In this document: positions 1 through 8,017 of the stretch, one piece after another
Layout: each line of letters opens with the position of its first letter
Numbering within the stretch: position 1 is the first letter of the stretch
NCBI GenBank assembly: GCA_050292445.1
Contig: JBNKLQ010000087.1
Coordinates: 1 to 21,180 of the forward strand
Direction of reading: 5' to 3'
Source: Leptofilum sp050292445
GTDB taxonomy: Bacteria > Chloroflexota > Anaerolineae > Promineifilales > Promineifilaceae
DNA length: 21,180 bases
The notes under the pieces: model-generated
Told to the model about the DNA's origin: nothing
Databases searched by the model: none
Seen by the model: the letters and a program-made list of their open reading frames with translations, nothing else
Position numbers and translations under genes: made by a program

Positions 1-1
1 A

Positions 2-247
2 ACCAGCAGCGCAGGCAGTGCCACTGTGGGCGATCGTCGTCTGTATTGGAGTGGAGATTTAACCGTAGTCGAATCGGTGACGCTCACCCTGGTACTCACG
101 CGGGAAATGACGGCCGTTCCACAGCAAGTTGCCGTCACCGCCTTGATAGATGATGGGGTCACCTCACCGGCATTTTTTACTCAGTGGGAGCAGCTGCCTG
201 TCTACACACAATATTTCCCAATCGTTTGGCACGTAAAAAATCCGTGA
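2..247 (+). CDS. C-terminal fragment of a probable exported/surface protein
   Basis: The reading frame is open to the left window edge and stops at 247, so only the last 81 or so residues are visible. A GTG at position 26 could be read as a start, but nothing supports it and the upstream frame is open with similar composition. The visible part looks like an immunoglobulin-like beta-sandwich: alternating hydrophobic strands such as SVTLTLVLT, then a short VAVTALIDDG segment, as in DUF11-type extracellular repeats. The protein ends in a YFPIVWHV-type tail. Many secreted proteins of Chloroflexota end in a YLPLV-like segment; that comparison is from family knowledge, and no sorting function is established here. 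Export is inferred, since the N-terminus is outside the window. Confidence 0.5.
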   Translation, partial: TSSAGSATVGDRRLYWSGDLTVVESVTLTLVLTREMTAVPQQVAVTALIDDGVTSPAFFTQWEQLPVYTQYFPIVWHVKNP

Positions 248-288
248 GTATGCTTCTTAAACAGTCCCAAAGACCCATACGCATGCCC

Positions 289-317
289 TATACAAAATCA
301 GACGAATCAGATATGAT
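289..317 (+). promoter_or_regulatory. Possible sigma-70-like promoter for the receiver gene at 357
   Basis: TATACA (289-294) and TATGAT (312-317) are separated by 17 nt, placing a start site near 324, about 30 nt before the ATG. The -35 box matches consensus at 4 of 6 positions. Assignment is by eye only. Confidence 0.3.
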
Positions 318-356
318 CTAGCCATTGCGGAATTCGAGAAACCTTAAGAGGCAAAG

Positions 357-755
357 ATGCTGAATAACACAATGCAAGATAATGTAAAAATAGCTTATGT
401 GGAAGATGAGCCAAGTATTGCGCAGCTGCTTGTAAGTGGATTAGGGTTGTTTGGCATCGAAGTAAAGCCTGTCTTCATGAGCGCCGAGGATTTACTAAAC
501 AAAGTCGAAGGTCCCGAACTGGCCGAAGTGGATCTGTTTTTCTTTGATATTCGCTTGCCAAAGATGACGGGCATGGAGTTGGCTAACAAATTACGCGAGC
601 ATGGAGAGGAACGGCCGTTTGTCCTCGTGAGTGCCTGGCCTGCCCCTGCTGCAGAAGATCTACAAAAACTTGGTGCCGAGTTCCTACCCAAGCCCTTCGA
701 CTTCCCCGACGTTATTCAAACCATCCAAAAGCTGACAAAACAAAACGGGCAATAA
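357..755 (+). CDS. Single-domain response regulator (CheY-like receiver)
   Basis: A 132-residue protein made of one receiver domain with no output domain. Visible landmarks are the acidic pair E16-D17, the phospho-acceptor D64 in FFFDIRLP, the switch residue S92 in LVSAW, and K112 in PKPF, so it should accept phosphate on D64. The ATG at 357 is preceded by AAGAGG at 346-351 with 5-nt spacing; an internal ATG six codons in has no better site. It is monocistronic: a strong terminator follows at 786-837 and the next gene is convergent. With no kinase adjacent it is an orphan, although kinases lie 8 kb and 14 kb away. It may act by protein-protein contact, as CheY and Spo0F do; the partner is unknown. 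Confidence 0.9.
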   Translation: MLNNTMQDNVKIAYVEDEPSIAQLLVSGLGLFGIEVKPVFMSAEDLLNKVEGPELAEVDLFFFDIRLPKMTGMELANKLREHGEERPFVLVSAWPAPAAEDLQKLGAEFLPKPFDFPDVIQTIQKLTKQNGQ

Positions 756-785
756 TCAATATTCAGTAAAAACAAATTGCAGGTG

Positions 786-837
786 ACAAGTTGCCAGTGG
801 CAAGAAGAAAAGAAAGCCACCCGCAACTTGTTTTTTT
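786..837 (+). terminator. Rho-independent terminator after the receiver gene
   Basis: ACAAGTTGC (786-794) pairs with GCAACTTGT (823-831), extended by GTGGC/GCCAC (797-801/816-820) around an A/G-rich loop. The stem is followed by a T-tract at 831-837. The T-tract lies only on the plus-strand side, so it serves the receiver gene rather than the convergent minus-strand pair. Confidence 0.88.
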
Positions 838-851
838 CTTATCTCGCTTCT

Positions 852-1349
852 TTACGCCAAACCAGATGACACATCTGCTAAACGCGCCCCGGTGAGCTTA
901 CGCAAATCAGCGGGAGCCAGCTTGATTTGGCTGCCACGCTCCCCAGCACTCACAAAAACTTGCGCTTGTTCCAGCGCCAACTCATCCAGATAGATGGTAA
1001 ACCCCTTGTTAATCAGCGCCAACGGCGAAATACCGCCAACCTGTAAACCTGTCATCTTTTCGGCTTGCTGGTGAGTGGCCATCTTCAACTTTTTGACCTT
1101 GTTAAGCTTGGCCAGCTTTTTCAGGTCTAGTTGGCGATTGGCTGGGATGACGACGAGAAGAGGCTTTCTGGAAGAACGGCCGTCTTGCGGCGCAGCCACC
1201 ACCAATGTTTTAAATACCTGCTCCGGTGGCACATCTAGCTGCAATGCAATTTTCTCCGCATCTCGCTCACTGGCATCATAGGAAACAGCTTCATAGGAAA
1301 CTTTTTTACCCTCCAGCAAACGCATCGCCAACGTTTTATTCACGGCCAT
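852..1349 (-). CDS. ybaK: YbaK/EbsC-family Cys-tRNA(Pro) deacylase
   Basis: A 165-residue protein, close to the usual 155-165 for the family. YbaK removes cysteine wrongly attached to tRNA(Pro) by prolyl-tRNA synthetase, in the cytoplasm. Family landmarks are the FKTLVV segment with the conserved lysine (K47, counterpart of catalytic K46 in E. coli YbaK), GGISPL at 105-110 and SAGERGSQIKL at 134-144. The start is taken at the ATG at 1349: upstream codons in the same frame overlap the preceding gene, and GGAAG sits just before this ATG. Only 4 nt separate it from the stop of the upstream membrane-protein gene, so the two are probably co-transcribed. Specificity (YbaK rather than ProX or another INS-superfamily deacylase) is assigned by resemblance. 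Confidence 0.88.
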   Translation of the reverse strand: MAVNKTLAMRLLEGKKVSYEAVSYDASERDAEKIALQLDVPPEQVFKTLVVAAPQDGRSSRKPLLVVIPANRQLDLKKLAKLNKVKKLKMATHQQAEKMTGLQVGGISPLALINKGFTIYLDELALEQAQVFVSAGERGSQIKLAPADLRKLTGARLADVSSGLA

Positions 1350-1353
1350 CTTC

Positions 1354-1890
1354 CTACTTCCCTGGCAAATATCCCAACTCACGCATGGCATTACGCAGAG
1401 GTGAATCATCTGTCAGCACCATGGCACCGGCCCGCCATTGACCACGCCCACCCATAAAAAGATAGCGCTGGTCGGCATGCGTACCATCCAATGGAATTAG
1501 TAATTGAGTAATGCCATTCATGCGTATCCGGGTATTAAAAGAGATGTCTTGCCCATAGTACGACTCAATCACCAATTCCTCTTCCGCATAACGGCGCAAT
1601 GTATCATCTGACAGGCCAATAGAAACCAAAGCGTTGTTATCGAAGCCATTGGCAAAAGTTTCGGTCAAGGCTTGAGACAGTTCAGTGAATCCAGGCGCGC
1701 CGGGCTGAAGCTCAATTGTCTGGCCATACTCCCGCACCACAATGCGCGTTGGCTGGAAAGTGGGCTGAACTGGGAGAAACCAAAAAATGTTGCCCGTGTT
1801 TAAAGCATTGATTGCCCAGAAAATCAGAAGAAAGGCGAAAACCAAAATAAGCAATGGCTCGCGCAATTTAAATTTCGGTAAAGTTTCCAT
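1354..1890 (-). CDS. Membrane-anchored protein of unknown function
   Basis: I do not recognise this 178-residue protein. After a short charged N-terminus it has one hydrophobic segment at about residues 12-32, rich in L, F, I and A. The remaining 145 or so residues are soluble with mixed alpha/beta character and no cysteine or metal-binding cluster. The most likely topology is a single N-terminal anchor with the soluble part outside the cytoplasmic membrane. AAAGGA lies about 11 nt before the ATG. It is the first gene of a minus-strand pair with ybaK, 4 nt apart; that linkage probably reflects shared transcription rather than shared function. A signal peptide is an alternative to an anchor, but no clear cleavage site is visible. 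Confidence 0.7.
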   Translation of the reverse strand: METLPKFKLREPLLILVFAFLLIFWAINALNTGNIFWFLPVQPTFQPTRIVVREYGQTIELQPGAPGFTELSQALTETFANGFDNNALVSIGLSDDTLRRYAEEELVIESYYGQDISFNTRIRMNGITQLLIPLDGTHADQRYLFMGGRGQWRAGAMVLTDDSPLRNAMRELGYLPGK

Positions 1891-2114
1891 ATAAATTATA
1901 ATCCTTTAGTAGTTTAACCGAGCAACAACGATTCCTTAATAAATACAAAACAGGTTTAAACTACAAAATATTGGCGTTGTGTCAAAGTGAGCAAATTGCT
2001 TTTCTCAGAATTCCAACAACTTTTTCGCATTTACTCAGGTAATCAGCCAAATCGTTTCGGATTTTCCGCAAAAACGCATTGCAGACTACATAAATTGGTA
2101 CTCTTTCCTTAAAA

Positions 2115-2149
2115 TAGGCCATTAATCATTACAAAAAACGGCCTATAAT
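2115..2149 (+). promoter_or_regulatory. Probable promoter with inverted repeat (possible operator) before the amylase gene
   Basis: A perfect -10 box TATAAT lies at 2144-2149. The -35 region (about 2121-2126) is a poor match, which is common for activator-dependent promoters. The half-sites TAGGCC (2115-2120) and GGCCTA (2140-2145) form an inverted repeat that brackets the spacer and touches the -10 box, so a bound regulator would block or assist polymerase. The start site would fall near 2156, giving a leader of about 17 nt that still contains the GAGGAGA ribosome binding site (2158-2164). The operator idea is inference. Confidence 0.45.
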
Positions 2150-2172
2150 AGGAGTATGAGGAGACTTGTTAA

Positions 2173-3636
2173 ATGAGCATTACAACCCCAGATTGGGTGA
2201 AGGACGCTGTATTCTACCAAATATTTCCTGATCGTTTTGCTAAGAGCGGCCGTTTTAGCCAAAATGGCTACTTACCCAAACCAAGCAATCTTCAGCCTTG
2301 GGGGTCCACGCCAACGTTTCATGGATTTCAGGGGGGTGATTTACTCGGCGTTACGGAAAAATTACCCTACTTGCAAGATTTAGGCATCAATGCCATTTAT
2401 CTAAATCCTATCTTTGCATCTGCTTCCAATCATCGTTACCACACGCACGATTATTATCATGTCGATCCGATCTTGGGTGGGAATGAAGCATTGGCCCTAC
2501 TACTGGATGAAGCGCATAAACGCAACATACGAATGATCCTGGATGGGGTTTTTAATCACGCCAGCCGGGGCTTTTTTCAATTTAATCATTTAATGGAATG
2601 CGGTCAGGAATCGCCTTACACTGATTGGTTTAATGTTCATGGCTGGCCCGTGAACGCCTTTCGTGAAGACCAATCGCCCAATTTTGATGCCTGGTGGGGT
2701 ATTCCTTCGCTGCCAAAGTTCAACACCAACACACCTGCTGTTCGTGAGTTTCTGTGGCGTGTGGCCACCTATTGGCTTAAGCAAGGGATCGATGGCTGGC
2801 GGTTGGACGTGCCGAATGAAATTGATGATGATGATTTTTGGCGTGAATTTCGTCGCCGTTGCAAGAGTGTCAATTCCGATGCCTACATTGTGGGCGAGTT
2901 GTGGGGTGAGGCCACTCGTTGGCTACAAGGCGATCAGTTTGATGGCCAGATGAACTATTTATTTACCCGAGCAGCCCTTGGGTATTTCTCTGGTCACAAC
3001 ATGGACCAAACAGACACGGTACGAATGGGGTATGGGTATATTCAGCCTCTAAACGCCACGCAGTTTGCGACAGAGCTAGACCGTGTGTTCAACAAATTGT
3101 ATGACCCGGAAATTGTTCTGTCGCAAATGAATATGCTGGGCAGCCACGACACCCCCCGCACGCTGACAATCGCCCGGCATGACAAAACGGCTCTGCGGCT
3201 CATGTATCTGTGCCAGATGACGGTGCCGGGTGCGCCAAACATCTACTATGGCGATGAAATTGGTATGTCTGGTGCCCATGACCCATACTGTCGCGGCGCA
3301 TTTCCCTGGCACGATGAAGGCAGCTGGGATACGACGCTCCTTGAAGACATCAAACAATTTATCCAGTTAAGGCATGAGTTCCCGGTGTTGCGTCGGGGCA
3401 ATTTTAGCATTATGTATGCCAATGAATGTGTGATTGTTTATCAGCGGAAGTACCGGGGGCAAACGGCCGTTATCGCCTTTAACCTGGGTGAACAAGAAGA
3501 ATTAATCATTGCCCCGCCTGGCTTTGCGCTACATCTAGAGGAACAATTGAATCCCAATGGACAACCATTTACGGCCAATTCCACCATGACGTTGCCGCCA
3601 AGAAACGGCCGTGTCTGGATTGACGACCTTCAGTAA
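2173..3636 (+). CDS. GH13 alpha-amylase family enzyme, neopullulanase/cyclomaltodextrinase type
   Basis: A 487-residue glycoside hydrolase expected to cleave alpha-1,4 (and perhaps some alpha-1,6) links in maltodextrins, cyclodextrins or pullulan. The GH13 regions appear in order: YQIFPDRF at 15-22, DGVFNH at 124-129, GWRLDVPNE with nucleophile D212, GELWGE with acid/base E242, and GSHD with D326. PGAPNIYYGDEIGM at 352-365 and a short beta C-terminal domain follow. It starts directly with the barrel and lacks the N-terminal CBM34-like domain of about 120 residues usual in neopullulanases, which helps dimerise them and narrow the active site. No signal peptide is visible, so it should be cytoplasmic and act on imported oligosaccharides. 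GAGGAGA lies 8 nt before the ATG. It stands alone, with no sugar transporter beside it. Exact substrate cannot be told from sequence. Confidence 0.92.
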   Translation: MSITTPDWVKDAVFYQIFPDRFAKSGRFSQNGYLPKPSNLQPWGSTPTFHGFQGGDLLGVTEKLPYLQDLGINAIYLNPIFASASNHRYHTHDYYHVDPILGGNEALALLLDEAHKRNIRMILDGVFNHASRGFFQFNHLMECGQESPYTDWFNVHGWPVNAFREDQSPNFDAWWGIPSLPKFNTNTPAVREFLWRVATYWLKQGIDGWRLDVPNEIDDDDFWREFRRRCKSVNSDAYIVGELWGEATRWLQGDQFDGQMNYLFTRAALGYFSGHNMDQTDTVRMGYGYIQPLNATQFATELDRVFNKLYDPEIVLSQMNMLGSHDTPRTLTIARHDKTALRLMYLCQMTVPGAPNIYYGDEIGMSGAHDPYCRGAFPWHDEGSWDTTLLEDIKQFIQLRHEFPVLRRGNFSIMYANECVIVYQRKYRGQTAVIAFNLGEQEELIIAPPGFALHLEEQLNPNGQPFTANSTMTLPPRNGRVWIDDLQ

Positions 3637-3768
3637 ATTGGTTCTTCACTTTTTGCGTATCCTTAACGGCGTTATTGTTTGAGAATCGCTATTATTTGAA
3701 GATACTGGTTTTCTGTTCAGGTAAATATGTTTAGTTCTGCACAATTTTGCTGGGAAACGGCCGTTTAC

Positions 3769-3797
3769 TTGAACCAAACTGCGGCACCGTTTAATAT
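3769..3797 (+). promoter_or_regulatory. Possible promoter for the signalling cluster
   Basis: TTGAAC (3769-3774) and TAATAT (3792-3797) are 17 nt apart, each matching consensus at 4 of 6 positions. They lie in the 286-nt gap between the amylase and the receiver gene at 3923. The palindrome AACGGCCGTT (3756-3765) sits just upstream of the -35 box and is one of only two intergenic copies in the window. A TATAAA at 3849-3854 is an alternative -10 without a convincing -35. Nothing else recognisable is present between 3637 and 3922. Confidence 0.33.
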
Positions 3798-3922
3798 AGA
3801 CGTTAATCCAGAAAGTAAGCTGCCATCGTTTTACTTAAGCAGTCGGCTTATAAAGAGTCTTTAATCCGTCATACACGCCGCAAACATGTAACCGGTTTCC
3901 TAAATAAAAAGGTAGACACCCT

Positions 3923-4357
3923 ATGAGTAATGCCTCCGTAAGAACGCCAGTTGATCCCAAAGATGCCTACATTCTTGTTGTTGAAGATAATGTTTCTAAC
4001 TTTGTTCTAATTGCCCGCCTGCTCGCATTTATGGGCGTGCAAAAATGTGAATGGAAAACAACCGGCTGGGGTGTTGTGGATTTTGCCAACACAATGTCTC
4101 GCGTCGATTTAATCCTCATGGACCTACGCTTACCTCATGAAGATGGCTACGAAGCCCTCAAGCAAATTCGCACCGATCCCCATTTGCAAAACACATTGGT
4201 TGTAGTGGTTACCGCCCACGGCAGCAGCGTCGAGATGCAAAAAGCGCGCGAAGCTGGTTTTGATGGCTTCCTGTCTAAACCATTAGATGCGGACCGTTTC
4301 CCAGAGCAAATCAAGCAAATCTTAAGCGGAGAGTCTGTGTGGGACTTGGGAATCTAG
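3923..4357 (+). CDS. Single-domain response regulator heading the signalling cluster
   Basis: A 144-residue receiver protein with a 14-residue polar N-terminal tail and no output domain. Landmarks are E21-D22, phospho-acceptor D67 in ILMDLRLP, T97 in VVTAHG and K119-P120 in LSKPL. The fold resembles the receiver of the hybrid at 14046. AAGGTAG lies 7 nt or so before the ATG. It is the first gene of a same-strand run; the next gene begins 7 nt after its stop. As a stand-alone receiver it is most likely a phospho-relay intermediate or a protein-binding switch for the kinases encoded downstream. That role is inferred from position only. Confidence 0.9.
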   Translation: MSNASVRTPVDPKDAYILVVEDNVSNFVLIARLLAFMGVQKCEWKTTGWGVVDFANTMSRVDLILMDLRLPHEDGYEALKQIRTDPHLQNTLVVVVTAHGSSVEMQKAREAGFDGFLSKPLDADRFPEQIKQILSGESVWDLGI

Positions 4358-4364
4358 GTCCATT

Positions 4365-7178
4365 ATGTTTGCCCCGGCCAATCTTCTTAAAATCAAAACG
4401 GATGACATAGAAATTCAGCGCAAAGGTGCACTGCTGCAAGGTCTGGTTGTCGCCTTAATCGGCCTAAGCGTTATCCGCGCAGTTTTAGAGATTTTCCAAC
4501 CAGTTGAAATTACGCCTCAGGCTGCAACCGGCCAAATCTTCACCTCTGTTTTGTTCGGTCTGCTTTGCCTGTGGGTGATCCGAACGGGCAACATTCGCCT
4601 TGCGTCGCATCTCTTTTTTAGCGTTCTCAATACGATTTTTTTTGTTCTCCTAATCACAACCTCCAGAAATTTATTTTTCCCTTACTTGATGCTGATTTCT
4701 GTTGTAGCAATTGCCACGTTAGATTCGGTTCGTGCCTCGGTGTTATACAGCATCATCACCCTTGCATCGGTTATTTCGTTTTTTCTCATAGCAAATGCAC
4801 TCCCACTTGTGGCAGTCGTAGAATTTACGATCACCTGCTTAGGCATCAGCTTAGTTTCCTGGGCCACATCCGATTATCTACAATCGGCATTACGCAACTC
4901 CAAAACGCTGGCCGGGGAACTGCTCAACCAAAGTAATTTGCTCCAGCGGCGGGCACAACAGCTGCAATTTAGTGCAGAAATTGCTGAGAAGGGTAGCAGT
5001 TCTCTAGATTTAGCCCAACTTTTGCGGGAAACGGCCGTTCTCCTCAAATCGCAGTTTAGCTTTTACCACGTCTCTATCTTCCTCACCGATTCCAGTAGAA
5101 CCGCGCTACATTTGCGCGAAGTAGCCACGGACGTCCATATTGATTTGATCAATTTGCAATATGAGCTACCTATTGATAACCATTCTATAGTGGGCTGGGT
5201 GGGATTGCATCGCAAGCCACGTGTGGTCGATGATGTAGAAACCGACGAGGCATACAAAGAGGAGCCGTTTTTGCCCCACACCCGTACCGAATTGGCCCTG
5301 CCCTTGGTTGCTCGTGGAGAATTACTGGGAGTGCTCGATGTTCAGGGAGACCAGCCAAACATCTTTGCTCAAGAAGATATTGCCATTTTGCAAATTATCG
5401 CCAACCAGATTGCTATCAACATCGACAACGCCCGACTATTCGCTAAAACCGAATCTCGCCTCAACGAAACGCGTATTTTGTATGAATTTAACACCCTTCT
5501 TTCGAGCACTTTGGATGTAGGCGAGCTACACCGACGGGCAGCACGTGCCTTAACTACCTGGTTGCATGCCTCCCGCTGCATTATCTATTCCTGGGATACA
5601 GAAGAAGACACTGTGACCGCGCAAGTTGACTTTATATACGACCTGGTAGCTGGTTCCATTGACCAATATCTGCTTGATTTACCCACGTATGATCTGGCTG
5701 ATTTTCCCGAGATGCACAAAGTGCTGAAAGCTGGGCAGCCGAAAGTATGGCGTTTGGAAGATGATCAGCTTGACGAGGCTGAACGACAACGTCTGGAGGA
5801 GATTCAGCTGCACAGCTATTTGGATATTCCCCTGGCACGGGGTAGAGATTCGTTAGGATTGATGCGTCTGTACCGCACGCAATCACAAGGTACGTTTACC
5901 GACAGTGAAATTCAACTGGCTCAGGCGATGGGGAATGAAACGGCCGTTTCCCTGACCAATGCCACGCTCACGTCAGAATCACAAGCCAGGGTTGCCCAAC
6001 TTAGTTCCTTAAACCGGCTCAGTTTGGCCTTGTCAGAAGCCCCCAACCTGGAACAGGTTTATAAATCCACACGCCGCGAAATCTTTTCGCTCATAGAGGC
6101 CACCGGTTTAGCTATTTTCTTGCTGGACGAAGATCGGACACACCTCAATTGGCTTTATCTATATGATTATGGCGAAGAAGTAGATCTGTCCAACATCCCG
6201 CCGCTTACCCTGGATTCAGGTTTTAGTGGACACGTCGTACGCTCCCGTTCATTACTTCATATTCAATCCACCCCGGAAAATCGGGCCAAATTTAATTCTT
6301 TTCAGGTAGGCAGCGATGATGATACTTACGAATTTTGGCTGGGTTTGCCGCTCATTGTGGCCAACGAGCTAATTGGCGTGGTCTCACTGCAAAACCTGGA
6401 GCCGTTTAGTGACAGAGATATTGAATTACTGACAACAATTGCCGGAGCATTGGCTATTGCTGTGAACAACCTGCTGCAGCTAGAAGCTGTGCAAAAAGCA
6501 CTCGATATTCAGTTCCAACAGCGCCTGCAAATGCAAACGGCCGCTGAGGTTGCGGCAGCTGCAACAACGGTTTTGGAACAAGAAGCGCTGGCCCAAGGGG
6601 CAGTAGAGCTTATTAAAGACCGGTTTGAGCTGTACTATGTAGGATTATTCCTGGTGGAAGATGATTATGCCGTGCTAAAGGCAGGCACCGGCGAGGCTGG
6701 TGAAGCACAGTTGGCTGCCAAGCGGCAGCTGCAAGTTGGCGGACAATCCCTGATTGGTGGGGCCACCAATGATGGCAAACCCCGCATCACCCAAGATGTC
6801 ACGACCGATCCGGAATGGTTGCCCAATCCACATTTGCCAGACACCCGGTCAGAATTGGCTCTGCCCTTGCGGGTACGGGAACATACGATTGGCGCACTAA
6901 CGGTACAAAGCACCACACCCAACTTATTCTCTGAGGATCTGATTGGGGCACTGCAAATTATGGGCGACCAGCTTGCGGTTGCCATTCAAAACGCCCAGCT
7001 TTTGGCCAATGCAGAGTCACGCGTTAAACGACAGGCATTCTTAAATGAGATTAGTACCCAACTGCACCAATCAGCCGATGTAGAAACAATTGTAGGCATT
7101 GGCCTGCGCGCCTTATCCAAACAGCTAAACGGAACGGCCGTCGAGCTTCAGCTTGGCCGGAAAACAGAGACATCATGA
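4365..7178 (+). CDS. Six-TM membrane protein with four GAF domains and no kinase domain
   Basis: A 937-residue sensor-type protein. Hydrophobic segments at about 22-42, 57-73, 79-100, 104-120, 123-145 and 147-168 give a six-helix membrane module without a family I can name. Four GAF domains follow at about 200-357, 368-530, 545-705 and 725-880. GAF1 and GAF4 share the LPHTRTELALPL / LPDTRSELALPL motif and an LGVLDVQ / IGALTVQ strand. After residue 885 the start of a further GAF-like segment breaks off, and the protein ends in a polar tail. There is no HisKA, HATPase, GGDEF, EAL or phosphatase domain. GAF domains bind small ligands such as cyclic nucleotides, haem or bilin; no chromophore cysteine motif stands out. 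The start is 7 nt after the receiver stop, and its own stop overlaps the methyltransferase start (ATGA). Truncation of a former sensor kinase is possible; a partner role with the kinase at 8018 is inferred. Confidence 0.88.
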   Translation: MFAPANLLKIKTDDIEIQRKGALLQGLVVALIGLSVIRAVLEIFQPVEITPQAATGQIFTSVLFGLLCLWVIRTGNIRLASHLFFSVLNTIFFVLLITTSRNLFFPYLMLISVVAIATLDSVRASVLYSIITLASVISFFLIANALPLVAVVEFTITCLGISLVSWATSDYLQSALRNSKTLAGELLNQSNLLQRRAQQLQFSAEIAEKGSSSLDLAQLLRETAVLLKSQFSFYHVSIFLTDSSRTALHLREVATDVHIDLINLQYELPIDNHSIVGWVGLHRKPRVVDDVETDEAYKEEPFLPHTRTELALPLVARGELLGVLDVQGDQPNIFAQEDIAILQIIANQIAINIDNARLFAKTESRLNETRILYEFNTLLSSTLDVGELHRRAARALTTWLHASRCIIYSWDTEEDTVTAQVDFIYDLVAGSIDQYLLDLPTYDLADFPEMHKVLKAGQPKVWRLEDDQLDEAERQRLEEIQLHSYLDIPLARGRDSLGLMRLYRTQSQGTFTDSEIQLAQAMGNETAVSLTNATLTSESQARVAQLSSLNRLSLALSEAPNLEQVYKSTRREIFSLIEATGLAIFLLDEDRTHLNWLYLYDYGEEVDLSNIPPLTLDSGFSGHVVRSRSLLHIQSTPENRAKFNSFQVGSDDDTYEFWLGLPLIVANELIGVVSLQNLEPFSDRDIELLTTIAGALAIAVNNLLQLEAVQKALDIQFQQRLQMQTAAEVAAAATTVLEQEALAQGAVELIKDRFELYYVGLFLVEDDYAVLKAGTGEAGEAQLAAKRQLQVGGQSLIGGATNDGKPRITQDVTTDPEWLPNPHLPDTRSELALPLRVREHTIGALTVQSTTPNLFSEDLIGALQIMGDQLAVAIQNAQLLANAESRVKRQAFLNEISTQLHQSADVETIVGIGLRALSKQLNGTAVELQLGRKTETS

Positions 7179-8014
7179 CACAGGCAGATCAAATAGACAG
7201 CCCAGACCAACCGAATACTTCTGCTTTTTTAGACACCAGCTTGCCCAACGTGGCCCGCATTTTTGACTATCTGGTGGGTGGCACGGCCAATTTTGAAGTA
7301 GACCGTCAGGCCGCGCACGAGATGCTTAAAATGATGCCCTCTCTACGCAAGTGGGTGCGGCTGCGGCGCGCCTTTATTCAAGAAGCTGCCCAGCTTTTGC
7401 GCCAGGAAGGGTTTACCCAATTTCTGGACATTGCCTCCGGGATGCCATCTGATGACCACCTGCACACCATCGTTTCCGACAGGCGGATTGTGTATAGCGA
7501 TGTCAATCCTGTAGCAGTGAGTTACGGCCGTAGTCTGTTCAGTAATCATGAGGATATTGCCTACATTCGGGGAAACGCCCTGGAACCTGAATCCATTCTA
7601 ATGGCACCCGAGGTGCTCAAACTGATTCATTTAAATGAACCAGTTGCAATTGGACTAAATGGTATTCAGCTATTTATGCTCCCTGAGCAAATGCAGCGCT
7701 TAGCCCAAGCACTCTTCGAATGGGCACCTGATGGCTCCAAACTGTTCCTGGTTTTTCAAACACATGGCGAAATGGAGAATCCCAAAGGGTATTATGAATT
7801 TTTAGAATTATGCCGCAGGGCCAATTTGCCAATTCGTTTAAACACACTGGAAGAATCCGTGGAAGTCCTCAAGCCGTGGCATCCCAGCTTAGTAGAACCA
7901 ATCACCCAGTTCTTGGGGTTGCCCGCAGATTTCATTACCGAAGACGACCGCTCCGGCATCGACATGGCTTTTTATGCTGCCTTTTTTTTGAAGCAAGAAT
8001 TTGCAGCCAATTAA
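7175..8014 (+). CDS. SAM-dependent methyltransferase, Methyltransf_19 (PF04672/DUF574) family
   Basis: A 279-residue protein with the family's N-terminal signature around PNVARIFDYLVGGTANF (24-40) followed by VDRQAA. It also has a Rossmann motif I at FLDIASGMPSDD (83-94) and the SAM-ribose acidic strand VYSDVNPVAVS with D109. PF04672 proteins are best known from actinobacteria, where many copies occur and substrates are mostly unknown. The normal length is about 260-280, so it is complete. It starts inside the stop of the GAF protein (ATGA overlap) and ends 3 nt before the multi-GAF kinase, so translation is coupled on both sides. Placement between a sensor and a kinase suggests it modifies a signalling protein or makes or consumes a signal, but no substrate can be deduced. 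It is not of the CheR type: no CheR motifs are seen. Confidence 0.85.
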   Translation: MTQADQIDSPDQPNTSAFLDTSLPNVARIFDYLVGGTANFEVDRQAAHEMLKMMPSLRKWVRLRRAFIQEAAQLLRQEGFTQFLDIASGMPSDDHLHTIVSDRRIVYSDVNPVAVSYGRSLFSNHEDIAYIRGNALEPESILMAPEVLKLIHLNEPVAIGLNGIQLFMLPEQMQRLAQALFEWAPDGSKLFLVFQTHGEMENPKGYYEFLELCRRANLPIRLNTLEESVEVLKPWHPSLVEPITQFLGLPADFITEDDRSGIDMAFYAAFFLKQEFAAN

Positions 8015-8017
8015 ACA

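Noticed and set aside
1350..1409. A 20-residue N-terminal extension for ybaK
   Set aside because: It overlaps the end of the upstream gene and adds a cysteine-rich stretch unlike the family; the ATG at 1349 gives normal length and has GGAAG before it.
7175..8014. A CheR-type chemoreceptor methyltransferase
   Set aside because: CheR motifs and domain layout are absent, and no chemoreceptor, CheA, CheW or CheB gene is nearby; the N-terminal signature matches PF04672 instead.
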